DNA of 7,336 nucleotides from Bordetella sp. (GTDB lineage Bacteria; Pseudomonadota; Gammaproteobacteria; Burkholderiales; Burkholderiaceae_B): the NCBI GenBank assembly GCA_027450125.1, contig DAIDKG010000440.1:1-7336 (forward strand), in the 5' to 3' direction. Shown here one piece after another: positions 1-6,130 of this stretch; position 1 is the first letter of the stretch, and every line of letters begins with the position of its first letter. The position numbers and the translations under genes were made by a program. Under the pieces are notes generated by a model. That model was not told the origin of the DNA. It searched no databases and saw nothing but the letters and a program-made list of their open reading frames with translations.

Positions 1-171
1 GGGCCGGACCACCAGGTGATCGACCGTGTCGTTGAACTTGTAGACGCCGCGGTTGAACCCTTCCCAGGGATCGCGAGGATCGGGATGGGACGGCGCGGCG
101 CAGCCGGCCATCAGCGCGCAGGCCAGTCCTGCAGCGGCGAAGCGAGAGGTGAGGGACATGCTCATGGCCAT
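1..171 (-). CDS. mlaA: MlaA/VacJ outer-membrane lipoprotein, N-terminal part (runs off the left edge)
   Basis: Only the first 57 codons are visible. MlaA is the outer-membrane lipoprotein that removes mislocalised phospholipids from the outer leaflet and passes them to MlaC. The visible part shows a short hydrophobic signal ending in a lipobox-like LMAGC, with alanine at +2, which fits sorting to the outer membrane. About ten residues later comes DPWEGFNRGVYKFND, the conserved opening of the MlaA family, compare DPLEGFNR in E. coli. Three in-frame ATGs at 171, 165 and 159 could each be the start, and none has a clear Shine-Dalgarno sequence. The first lies 2 bases after the mlaD stop, so translation is probably coupled to mlaD. 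With the ATG at 159 the lipobox cysteine is residue 20; with the ATG at 171 it is residue 24. The residue at -3 of the cysteine is methionine, which is less usual than leucine. Family assignment is firm; the exact start is not. Confidence 0.9.
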   Translation of the reverse strand, partial: MAMSMSLTSRFAAAGLACALMAGCAAPSHPDPRDPWEGFNRGVYKFNDTVDHLVVRP

Positions 172-173
172 GA

Positions 174-683
174 TTATTGGTGCGTGCCGCTGGGGGGGCC
201 GTTATTGCCCGGGGCACCAGCGGTGCCCTGCTTGTCGGCCGTGTTGTAGAGGAACTTGCTGATCAGGTTTTCGAGCACGACCGCGCTTTGTGTATAGCGG
301 ATTTTGCCGCCCGCCGCAAAATTCTGGTCGTCGGCCCCGGCGGTCAGGCCGATGTATTGTTCGCCCAGCAGGCCCGAGGTGAGGATCGCGGCCGAGCTGT
401 CGCGGGGGAACTTGTAGGCCGAATCGATGTCCAGCGTGACGTCGGCCTGGAAGTTCTTGTTGTCGAAGTCGATGGCGGCCACGCGGCCCACCACCACGCC
501 GGCACTCTTGACCGGCGCGCGCACCTTCAGGCTGCCCACGTTGTCGAAGGACGCGGTCAGGGGATAGGTCGGCGCGAACGAGAAACTGCTCATGTTGCCG
601 GCCCGCAGCGCCAGGAACACCAGCGCGGCGGCGCCCAGCAGCACGAACAGGCCTACCCAGAAATCGGTTTTCGTCTTGGACAT
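174..683 (-). CDS. mlaD: MlaD, MCE-domain phospholipid transport protein
   Basis: This 169-residue protein matches the size of MlaD (E. coli 183 aa). It begins with a short cytoplasmic stretch, then one membrane helix at about residues 9-27 that anchors it in the inner membrane. The MCE domain follows at about 39-116 and ends in the conserved GLLGEQYIGL (104-113). A hydrophobic helix near 133-147 (SAVVLENLISKF) corresponds to the C-terminal segment that lines the pore of the MlaD hexamer in known structures. The last 20 residues are rich in Gly, Pro and Asn and look disordered. In the family, MlaD binds phospholipid and hands it between MlaC and the MlaFE transporter. It starts 9 bases after the mlaE stop and ends 2 bases before the first possible mlaA start. 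The Shine-Dalgarno is weak, so coupling to mlaE is likely. Confidence 0.94.
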   Translation of the reverse strand: MSKTKTDFWVGLFVLLGAAALVFLALRAGNMSSFSFAPTYPLTASFDNVGSLKVRAPVKSAGVVVGRVAAIDFDNKNFQADVTLDIDSAYKFPRDSSAAILTSGLLGEQYIGLTAGADDQNFAAGGKIRYTQSAVVLENLISKFLYNTADKQGTAGAPGNNGPPSGTHQ

Positions 684-692
684 GATGGTTCT

Positions 693-1469
693 TTAGCCTC
701 CGAACATGAGGGCCGTCAGCAGGAAATCCAGGCCCAGCACAGCCAGCGAGCCCACCACGACGGTGCGGGTGGTGGCGCGCGCCACGCCTTCGGGCGTGGG
801 CTGCGCGTGCCAGCCTTCGTACAGGGCCACCAATGTCACGGCGACGCCGAACACCATGCTCTTGAGCACGCCGTTGGCCACGTCCTTCCAGACATCCACG
901 CCGCTTTGCATCTGCGACCAGAAGGCGCCGGCATCCACGCCGATGAGCAGCACACCCACCGCCCAGCCCCCCAGGATGCCCACCATGGAAAATACGGCGG
1001 CCAGCACGGGCATGGCGATCACCCCGCCCCAGAAGCGCGGCACCAGTACGCGGCGCAGCGGGTCTACGGCCATGACCTCCATGGCGGCCAGCTGCTCGCC
1101 GGCTTTCATCAGGCCGATCTCTGCGGTGAGCGAGGTGCCGGCGCGGCCGGCAAACAGCAGCGCCGTGACCACCGGCCCCAGTTCGCGCACCAGCGACAGG
1201 GCCACGAGCAGGCCCAGGGCCTCCTCGGAGCCATAGCGGTTGAGGGTGTAATAGCCCTGCAGGCCCAACACGAAACCCACGAACATGCCCGAGACGGCCA
1301 CGATCAGCAGCGAATAATTGCCGATGAAGTGGACCTGCTGCGAGACCAGGCGCGGTCGGCGCAGCACGATGCCGCTTCTTGCCAGCAGCGCACCCAGGAA
1401 ACGGGTGAAGTCGCCGACCCCGCTGACCAGGCCCAGCGCCCAGGCGCCCAATGCGCTGACGGGATTCAT
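693..1469 (-). CDS. mlaE: MlaE, ABC transporter permease for phospholipids
   Basis: The 258-residue length fits MlaE (E. coli 260 aa). Hydrophobic segments lie around residues 50-72, 86-108, 148-178, 202-217 and 237-256, as expected for an inner-membrane permease. The family signature is clear: RELGPV (95-100), then [12 protein letters not shown] (108-119) and [13 protein letters not shown] (125-137). That last stretch is the cytoplasmic coupling region that contacts the ATPase. The start codon overlaps the mlaF stop as ATGA, and a strong GGGAGG ribosome site lies 7 bases upstream, inside the end of mlaF. MlaE pairs with MlaF and the MlaD hexamer to form the inner-membrane complex of the Mla system. 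No missing or broken element is seen. Confidence 0.95.
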   Translation of the reverse strand: MNPVSALGAWALGLVSGVGDFTRFLGALLARSGIVLRRPRLVSQQVHFIGNYSLLIVAVSGMFVGFVLGLQGYYTLNRYGSEEALGLLVALSLVRELGPVVTALLFAGRAGTSLTAEIGLMKAGEQLAAMEVMAVDPLRRVLVPRFWGGVIAMPVLAAVFSMVGILGGWAVGVLLIGVDAGAFWSQMQSGVDVWKDVANGVLKSMVFGVAVTLVALYEGWHAQPTPEGVARATTRTVVVGSLAVLGLDFLLTALMFGG

Positions 1470-2326
1470 GCCCGGTCCTCCCGGCTGTGGGACGCGCGGG
1501 CGCCCGGCTGTTGGGCCAGCCAGGCGTCGAAAGCCGGCGTGGCGGGGTAATTGAAGGCCACCGGCCCGTCGGGCGTGCCGTCCAGGAACTGGCGCACGTA
1601 AGGGTCTTGCGACACCTTGAGCTGCTGGGGTGTGCCGGCGGCGGCCAGCTTGCCCTGGCCGACCAGGTATACCTGGTCGGCGATGGCGAAGGATTCGGCC
1701 ACGTCGTGGGTGATCAGCACCGAGGCGCAGCCCAGCTGGTCGGACAGGCGGCGGATGAGGCGGGCGGTAATGCCCAGGGAAATGGGATCGAGGCCGGCGA
1801 AGGGTTCGTCATACAGGATGAGCTCCGGTTCCAGCACCACGGCGCGCGCCAGCGCGACGCGGCGCGCCATGCCGCCGGAGATCTCCCCGACTTTCAGGTG
1901 GGCGGCGGCGCGCAGGCCGACCGCATCGAGCTTGGCCAGCACGCGCTCGAGGATGGCGGCCTCGCCGTGCCGGGTGTGTTCGCGCAACGGAAAGGCGACG
2001 TTCTCGAAGACATTCAGGTCGGTAAAGAGCGCGCCTTGCTGGAACAGCACGCCCATGCGCTGGCGCAGGGCTCGCAGACCCGCCGCGGATTGCGCGCCGA
2101 TATCCTGGCCGAAGACCCTGACTGTGCCGCCTTGCGCGGCGATCTGGCCCGTGGCCGCGCGCAGCAGCGTGGTCTTGCCCGACCCCGAGCCGCCCATGAC
2201 GGCTACCACCTGGCCCGCTCGCGCCTGCATCGAGATGCCGCTGAGCACGGTGAAATCTCCATAGCCCAGAGCCACGCCGTTCAAGGACAGCGCGGGTTCC
2301 GGGGTGTTGGAAGAACTTTCAGGCAT
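1466..2326 (-). CDS. mlaF: MlaF, ABC transporter ATP-binding subunit for phospholipids
   Basis: From the ATG at 2326 the protein has 286 residues (E. coli MlaF 269). All ABC ATPase elements are present: Walker [10 protein letters not shown] (45-53), Q-loop FQQGALF (95-101), signature [14 protein letters not shown] (149-162), Walker B LILYDEP (169-175) with D-loop GLDP, and H-loop His207. The SGGMARR form of the signature is typical of the Mla/MCE ATPases. The C-terminal extension after about residue 245 is the region that, in E. coli MlaF, contacts MlaB; no MlaB gene is in this window. It is the first gene of the minus-strand mla operon and overlaps mlaE by 4 bases. The open frame continues far upstream, but that part runs antisense to the cupin gene and has no family similarity. 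A GTG at 2350, eight codons upstream, is an alternative start. Neither start has a good Shine-Dalgarno. Confidence 0.95.
   Translation of the reverse strand: MPESSSNTPEPALSLNGVALGYGDFTVLSGISMQARAGQVVAVMGGSGSGKTTLLRAATGQIAAQGGTVRVFGQDIGAQSAAGLRALRQRMGVLFQQGALFTDLNVFENVAFPLREHTRHGEAAILERVLAKLDAVGLRAAAHLKVGEISGGMARRVALARAVVLEPELILYDEPFAGLDPISLGITARLIRRLSDQLGCASVLITHDVAESFAIADQVYLVGQGKLAAAGTPQQLKVSQDPYVRQFLDGTPDGPVAFNYPATPAFDAWLAQQPGARASHSREDRA
1477..1482 (-). promoter_or_regulatory. Ribosome binding site of mlaE
   Basis: On the minus strand GGGAGG ends 7 bases before the mlaE ATG at 1469. It sits inside the last codons of mlaF. It supports the ATG that overlaps the mlaF stop as the real mlaE start. 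Confidence 0.75.
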
Positions 2327-2416
2327 GAGCAGCAGAGGATCTGTCGGCACGAGCCCGATTGTAATGTAGTAATGTCGTGCCCCTTGCCGGGCCTGTGGCC
2401 TCGGGAGTCTCTTTGC
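2327..2416. promoter_or_regulatory. Divergent promoter region between mlaF and the cupin gene
   Basis: These 90 bases separate two divergent genes and must carry the cupin promoter and probably the mla operon promoter. An AT-richer island at 2358-2376 stands out from the GC-rich surroundings. It contains GTAATGT twice (2361-2367 and 2369-2375). On the minus strand it reads TACAAT (2358-2363), a good -10 hexamer, but no convincing -35 lies 16-19 bases upstream of it. On the plus strand TAATGT occurs twice, also without a good -35. I can place the region but not the exact promoters. Confidence 0.4.
2403..2407 (+). promoter_or_regulatory. Ribosome binding site of the cupin gene
   Basis: GGGAG lies 9 bases before the ATG at 2417. 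It is the only good ribosome site near this frame's start. It decides for 2417 rather than for the long upstream extension of the same frame, which runs antisense to mlaF. Confidence 0.6.
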
Positions 2417-2713
2417 ATGAATTCGATCGATTTCAATGCCGTCGCAAAAACCCTGCCTGCCGCATGGAGATCCGTCGTCGTCGGCAAGGTCGGCGCGGCG
2501 AACATCAAGGTGTTGAGGATGGACGAGCAGCCTTATGCGCAAGAAACGCACGATTACAACGAGGGGCTGCTGGTTTTGGACGGAGAGCTGCGTCTGCAGG
2601 TCGGCCCGGCCGAGATCGTGGTCGAAGCGGGGCAAATGTACCTCGCGCAGGCGGGTACTGCGCATGCGGTTTTGCCGGGCAGTCACGGGACGCTGGTCAT
2701 CATCGACGTCTGA
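2417..2713 (+). CDS. Small single-domain cupin protein
   Basis: This 98-residue protein is one cupin beta-barrel. The region from about 43 to 97 carries two recognisable cupin motifs. Motif 1 is HDYNEGLLVLDGELRL (45-60), with His45 and Glu49 kept, but the usual second histidine of HxH is Tyr47. Motif 2 is AGTAHAV (79-85), with His83 kept and glutamine in place of the usual proline. His45, Glu49 and His83 could still form a three-ligand metal site. Small cupins of this kind include enzymes, sugar- or metal-binding proteins and many of unknown role, so no substrate can be named. No signal peptide is seen, so it is probably cytoplasmic. It is divergent from mlaF and convergent with the WYL regulator gene, 50 bases away. 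The start is set by GGGAG 9 bases upstream. Confidence 0.85.
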   Translation: MNSIDFNAVAKTLPAAWRSVVVGKVGAANIKVLRMDEQPYAQETHDYNEGLLVLDGELRLQVGPAEIVVEAGQMYLAQAGTAHAVLPGSHGTLVIIDV

Positions 2714-2722
2714 AATCCGTGC

Positions 2723-2762
2723 TTGCCTGGCATGGCGCTGAAAGCAGGCAAAGACGGTTTGC
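2723..2762. terminator. Possible hairpin terminator between convergent cupin and regulator genes
   Basis: The 50-base gap between the two convergent genes holds two neighbouring inverted repeats. The first is TTGCCTG (2723-2729) with CAGGCAA (2745-2751), perfect over 7 bases with a 15-base loop. The second is GCAAA (2748-2752) with TTTGC (2758-2762) and a 5-base loop. They share bases and are mutually exclusive. Neither is followed by a clear run of T, so function as an intrinsic bidirectional terminator is only plausible. Confidence 0.3.
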
Positions 2763-2763
2763 G

Positions 2764-3732
2764 CTATGCGTACAGCGTCTTCGTTTTCAATAATTCCTTC
2801 ATGAATCTGTTCCTGAGTTCCTTCGGCCCGACGATCTTCACTTGCGCGCCGTATCCCAGCAGCGTGCGCGCGCCTTGCTCGACGGATTCGATGGGCAGCA
2901 AACATTCTTTCCACCCCGGCGGCACCGCCGCGCTGCCCGCGCCTTGCGGGACGGGCGCGGTCTTGACGCGGCCATTGGCCAGCCAGCGCTGGCCGCGCGG
3001 CGATACGGCCACGTGCGCCGTCAGCCGGTAGAGATCGGCTTCGTAGCGGTCCAGGGCATCGCGCCAGTACCGGGCCAGGTCGAATCGCGCGGGCCGTTTG
3101 AAGTGGCGGCGGGAGCACCTGAACTCCTGGATATTCGCCAGCCGGAAGGTCAGCGCACCCGTTTTGCCCACGATTTTCGCGATCAGGTACCAGACCCCCG
3201 CCTTGAGCACCAGGCCCAGCGGTTCGAGTTCGCGGCGGGACGTGCCGCGCCAGCTCTCGTACTTGTCCTCGATGCGATGCGAATTCCACACGGCATCGGC
3301 GGCGTCGCGCAGGAATGGCGGCGTTTCCTGTGCGCGATACCAATCCACCGCGTCCACGTGCAAACGATTGGCGACGCGATCGGCCTGCTCGCGCAAATCC
3401 GGATGCAGGCTGGCGATCATCTTCTGCCGCGCCGAGCTGGCCATGCCGCCCAGGCCCAGTTCCGTCGCCGGCCCAGGCAGGCCCGCTAGCAGCAGGGCGC
3501 GCGCTTCGTCCTGCGTGAGTCCGGTGAGATCGGTGCTCCAGCCTTCGCGCAGCGCGAACCCGCCGTTGCGGCCCCGGTCGCCCCAGATGGGCACGCCGGC
3601 CGCGGAGAGGTGATCGATGTCGCGCAGAATGGTGCGCTCGGAAACCTCCAGCGCCTGCGCCAAGGCCGGCGCAGTCATGCGCCCGCGCGCTTGCAGCAGC
3701 ATCATGATCGATAAAAGGCGGCTGGCTTTCAT
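2764..3732 (-). CDS. WYL-domain helix-turn-helix transcriptional regulator (YafY type)
   Basis: From the ATG at 3732 the protein has 322 residues, the usual length for YafY-like WYL regulators. Residues 1-60 are a winged helix-turn-helix of the HTH_11/DeoR type, with the recognition region VSERTILRDIDHLSAAGVP (30-48) and a wing at GDRGRNGGFAL (51-61). The WYL domain covers about 145-210 and includes the name-giving W181-Y182-L183 in AGVWYLIAK. The C-terminal part (about 235-315) fits the WCX extension. In this family the WYL domain senses a ligand, often a nucleotide or small molecule, but nothing here tells which. The gene is divergent from the GST gene, and a perfect palindrome lies 24 bases upstream of its start. 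Control of the GST gene and of itself is therefore likely (inference). The frame stays open to 3933, but the family's usual MKASRLLS-type opening selects 3732. An ATG at 3759 would lie inside the palindrome and has no ribosome site. Confidence 0.92.
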   Translation of the reverse strand: MKASRLLSIMMLLQARGRMTAPALAQALEVSERTILRDIDHLSAAGVPIWGDRGRNGGFALREGWSTDLTGLTQDEARALLLAGLPGPATELGLGGMASSARQKMIASLHPDLREQADRVANRLHVDAVDWYRAQETPPFLRDAADAVWNSHRIEDKYESWRGTSRRELEPLGLVLKAGVWYLIAKIVGKTGALTFRLANIQEFRCSRRHFKRPARFDLARYWRDALDRYEADLYRLTAHVAVSPRGQRWLANGRVKTAPVPQGAGSAAVPPGWKECLLPIESVEQGARTLLGYGAQVKIVGPKELRNRFMKELLKTKTLYA

Positions 3733-3755
3733 ACGGGGGGCGCTTTGCCTCAAAT

Positions 3756-3776
3756 ACATGACATGGATTGTCATGT
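3756..3776. promoter_or_regulatory. Perfect palindrome, candidate operator of the WYL regulator
   Basis: ACATGACA (3756-3763) and TGTCATGT (3769-3776) are exact inverted copies separated by TGGAT, giving a 21-base dyad with centres about one helical turn apart. The symmetry ends abruptly at both sides. It lies in the 130-base gap between the divergent regulator and GST genes and overlaps the likely -35 of the GST promoter. That position fits a site bound by a dimeric repressor. Assignment to the neighbouring WYL protein is inference from location. Confidence 0.65.
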
Positions 3777-3796
3777 TATCGGACTTATCCTTTATT
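3768..3796 (+). promoter_or_regulatory. Candidate sigma70 promoter of the GST gene
   Basis: TTGTCA (3768-3773) matches five of six bases of the -35 consensus. TTTATT (3791-3796) matches four of six of the -10, and the spacer is exactly 17 bases. Transcription would begin near 3803, leaving a leader of about 60 bases. The -35 is part of the right arm of the palindrome, so a bound regulator would block polymerase. Confidence 0.45.
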
Positions 3797-3851
3797 GCGC
3801 TGCCTATCCGTTCTATTGCCGCAAGGGCTGAACCCGGCATGGCATCCATCG

Positions 3852-3857
3852 AGGAGA
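3852..3857 (+). promoter_or_regulatory. Ribosome binding site of the GST gene
   Basis: AGGAGA lies 5 bases before the ATG at 3863. This strong site decides the start against the longer open frame that begins at 3617 inside the regulator gene. Confidence 0.85.
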
Positions 3858-3862
3858 CAACG

Positions 3863-4525
3863 ATGAAAATAATTTCAGGTCCGCTGAGCATGTTCGGCGC
3901 CAAGGTCGAGATCGCGGCGCGCGAGAAAGGCATCGATTTCGAACTGGCGATGGTTCCGTTCAGCCAGCAGCGCGGCTACGAGCCCAGAGATCCGGATGTC
4001 CTGCGCATCAACCCGAAGCGCCAGGTGCCGGTGCTGATGGACGGCGACCTGGAGCTCTTCGATTCCACGCAGATCTTCGAATACCTCGAAGACCTCGGAC
4101 CCGATCCCGCCCTGTGGCCGGCGCATCCCAGGGAGCGGGCCCGGGCGCGCCAGCTCGAGCATTGCAGCGACGAGGTCTATTTTCCGCACATCATCCGGCT
4201 GATGGGGCTGGAAGGCACGCCGGACGATCCCGCGGCGCAGGCCGCACGCCAGGAAGCGGCGCAATACTACCGGCGCATGGAGTGCGTGCTGGCGGATCGG
4301 GAGTTTCTGGCCGGAACCTACTCGTACGCGGACATCGCGTTCTACATGGCGCAGCTGTTCGGCGCGCGCAAGGGCGCGCCGATGACAAAAGAAACGCCAG
4401 GCCTGCTGGCCTGGCGTGATCGGATGACCGAGCGCGCGGCGGTGCGAAAAGTCGCCGGCGCCATGGCGCGCTATCTGGCCTCGATCGGAGAGGCGATTCC
4501 CGATTTCCTGCGCGCCATCGACTAG
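3863..4525 (+). CDS. Glutathione S-transferase family protein
   Basis: The 220-residue length and two-part layout fit a cytosolic GST. The N-terminal thioredoxin-like domain (about 1-78) opens with GPLSMFGAKVEIAAREKG (6-23). Ser9 sits where the catalytic or glutathione-contacting residue lies in many bacterial GSTs. The cis-proline Pro56 in QVPVL and the DST triplet (67-69, usually ES) are the glutathione-binding elements. The helical C-terminal domain (about 88-210) carries SYADIAFYM (153-162), the conserved N-capping box. The usual reaction is conjugation of glutathione to an electrophile, but many bacterial members act as isomerases or dehalogenases, and the substrate here is unknown. It is divergent from the WYL regulator, which probably controls it, and convergent with gltD, with 68 bases between the stop codons. 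Family membership is firm; a specific class is not assigned. Confidence 0.92.
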   Translation: MKIISGPLSMFGAKVEIAAREKGIDFELAMVPFSQQRGYEPRDPDVLRINPKRQVPVLMDGDLELFDSTQIFEYLEDLGPDPALWPAHPRERARARQLEHCSDEVYFPHIIRLMGLEGTPDDPAAQAARQEAAQYYRRMECVLADREFLAGTYSYADIAFYMAQLFGARKGAPMTKETPGLLAWRDRMTERAAVRKVAGAMARYLASIGEAIPDFLRAID

Positions 4526-4557
4526 GGCCAGCCACCCCTGAAAGAAGCCGCGTACCG

Positions 4558-4591
4558 GCCGGCAATCGGAGGCCAGGCCAGGCGTGCCGGC
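4558..4591. terminator. Weak hairpin between convergent GST and gltD genes
   Basis: GCCGGCA (4558-4564) and TGCCGGC (4585-4591) are perfect inverted copies with a 20-base loop that itself contains GGCC repeats. It sits in the 68-base gap between the two convergent stop codons. No T-run follows directly on either strand, although on the minus strand CTTCTTTC comes about a dozen bases later. GCCGGC is common by chance in such GC-rich DNA, so this is a low-confidence call. Confidence 0.22.
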
Positions 4592-4593
4592 AG

Positions 4594-6060
4594 TCAGCGC
4601 GGCAGGTCGCTGGCGCCCATCAGGAACTCGTCCACGGCGCGCGCGCACTGGCGGCCTTCGCGGATGGCCCAGACCACCAGCGACTGGCCGCGGCGCATGT
4701 CGCCGGCGGCGAAGACCTTGTCGACGCTGGTGCGGTAGTCGTCGGTGTTGGCGCGCGCATTGCCGCGCGCGTCGCGGTCCAAGCCGAAGGCGTCGAGCAC
4801 GGTCTGCACCGGCGAGACGAAGCCCATGGCCAGGAGCACCAGATCGGCTTTCATTTCGAATTCCGAGCCGGGGACTTCGGCCATCTTCATCTGGCCGGTG
4901 GCCTCGTCGCGGGTCCATTCGACGCGCGCGGCGATGAGCTTCTCGACCTTGCCGTTGCTGCCCTCGAGCCGCTTGGTGACCACGTTCCAGTCGCGCTGGC
5001 AGCCTTCGTCGTGCGAGGACGATGTGCGCAGCTTGAGCGGCCAGTAGGGCCACACCAAAGGCTTGTTCTCGGCCTGGGGCGGCTGGTCGGTGATCTCGAA
5101 TTGCGTGACCGAGGCTGCGCCGTGCCGGTTGCTGGTGCCCACGCAGTCCGAGCCGGTGTCGCCGCCGCCGATCACCACCACGTGCTTGCCGGTGGCCTTG
5201 GGCTGGCCGCTCAGGCGGTCGCCCGCCACGGCCTTGTTCTGCGGGCGCAGGAAATCCATGGCGTAGTAGACGCCGGACAGCTCGCGCCCCGGAATGGGCA
5301 GGTCGCGCGGGGTCTCCGCGCCGCCGGACATGACCACCGCGTCGAAATCGATCAGCAGCGACTCGGGCGTGCGCACCGTCAGGCCGTCTGCGTCCTTGTC
5401 CGTGGGCTTGCCGACGTAGGTCGCGGGGGCGAACTCCACGCCTTCGGCTTCCATCTGGGCGATGCGCCGGTCGATGAGCGGCTTTTCCAGCTTGAAGTCG
5501 GGGATGCCGTAGCGCAGCAGGCCGCCGATGCGATCGCTCTTCTCGAACAGCGTCACGGCATGGCCGGCGCGCGCCAGCTGCTGGGCGCAGGCCAGGCCCG
5601 CCGGGCCCGAACCCACTACGGCGACCTTCTTGCCGGTCTTGCGCACGGGCGGCTGCGGCTTGATCCAGCCTTCGGCCCAGCCCTTGTCGATGATGGCGTG
5701 CTCTATGGATTTGATGCCCACGGCATCGTCGTTGATGTTGAGCGTGCAAGCGGCTTCGCACGGCGCCGGGCAGATGCGGCCGGTGAATTCCGGGAAGTTG
5801 TTGGTGGAATGCAGCACATGCAGCGCCTGCTGCCATTGCTGGCGGTACACCAGGTCGTTCCAGTCGGGGATGATGTTGTTGACCGGGCAGCCGTTGGTGC
5901 AGAAAGGAATGCCGCAATCCATGCAGCGGGCGGCCTGCTGCTTGGCCTGGCCGTCGTCCAGGTGCAGGACGAATTCGTTCCAGTGCTTCAAGCGCTTTTG
6001 TGGGGCTTCGTATGCCTCTTTCAGGCGTTCGAATTCCATGAAGCCGGTGATCTTACCCAT
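4594..6060 (-). CDS. gltD: Glutamate synthase (NADPH) small subunit
   Basis: This 488-residue protein is the beta subunit of bacterial glutamate synthase. It oxidises NADPH on FAD and passes electrons through iron-sulfur clusters to the alpha subunit. The N-terminal Fe-S domain has Cys46, Cys49, Cys54 and Cys58 ([13 protein letters not shown]) and a second group Cys97, Cys101, Cys105 (CPAPCEAAC). The FAD-binding motif is VVGSGPAG (148-155). The NADPH-binding motif is [11 protein letters not shown] (295-305). The C-terminal FAD contact is [12 protein letters not shown] (449-460). All key elements are intact and the length is normal. The start at 6060 is chosen because [10 protein letters not shown] is the family's usual opening and AAGGA lies 7 bases upstream. 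The frame itself stays open further upstream into the end of gltB. It follows gltB by 70 bases and is surely in the same operon. Confidence 0.97.
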   Translation of the reverse strand: MGKITGFMEFERLKEAYEAPQKRLKHWNEFVLHLDDGQAKQQAARCMDCGIPFCTNGCPVNNIIPDWNDLVYRQQWQQALHVLHSTNNFPEFTGRICPAPCEAACTLNINDDAVGIKSIEHAIIDKGWAEGWIKPQPPVRKTGKKVAVVGSGPAGLACAQQLARAGHAVTLFEKSDRIGGLLRYGIPDFKLEKPLIDRRIAQMEAEGVEFAPATYVGKPTDKDADGLTVRTPESLLIDFDAVVMSGGAETPRDLPIPGRELSGVYYAMDFLRPQNKAVAGDRLSGQPKATGKHVVVIGGGDTGSDCVGTSNRHGAASVTQFEITDQPPQAENKPLVWPYWPLKLRTSSSHDEGCQRDWNVVTKRLEGSNGKVEKLIAARVEWTRDEATGQMKMAEVPGSEFEMKADLVLLAMGFVSPVQTVLDAFGLDRDARGNARANTDDYRTSVDKVFAAGDMRRGQSLVVWAIREGRQCARAVDEFLMGASDLPR

Positions 6061-6067
6061 GTTCGAG

Positions 6068-6072
6068 TCCTT
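6068..6072 (-). promoter_or_regulatory. Ribosome binding site of gltD
   Basis: On the minus strand AAGGA ends 7 bases before the ATG at 6060. It confirms this start over the in-frame extension that overlaps gltB. Confidence 0.75.
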
Positions 6073-6130
6073 GTCGGGTCGCGTTTGCTTTGGCGAGTGT
6101 CTGGTTCGGGCCTGGCGGCGTGGCCGCAGG

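Noticed and set aside
177..1550. Long plus-strand open frame of 457 codons antisense to mlaD and mlaE
   Set aside because: Its translation is rich in His, Gln, Ala, Gly and Arg with no recognisable domain. It is the mirror of well supported mla genes in GC-rich DNA, where long antisense frames arise by chance.
2327..3343. N-terminal extension of the mlaF frame by 339 codons
   Set aside because: It is Arg/Ala/Gln-rich, overlaps the cupin gene and the regulator, and shows no ABC-transporter similarity. The family's normal start is near 2326.
3733..3933. Longer regulator starting at 3933 or at the ATG 3759
   Set aside because: The extension overlaps the GST start region and the palindrome, has no ribosome site and does not resemble the family's N-terminus.
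3875..5917. Minus-strand open frame of 680 codons covering the GST antisense and gltD in another frame
   Set aside because: The part over gltD is a frame-shifted reading of gltD codons and the part over the GST gene is antisense. Composition is extremely Arg/Ala/Gly-rich. gltD in its proper frame is fully intact.
6061..6130. Possible regulatory element in the 70-base gltB-gltD gap
   Set aside because: No inverted repeat or promoter-like pair stands out; only the gltD ribosome site is supported.
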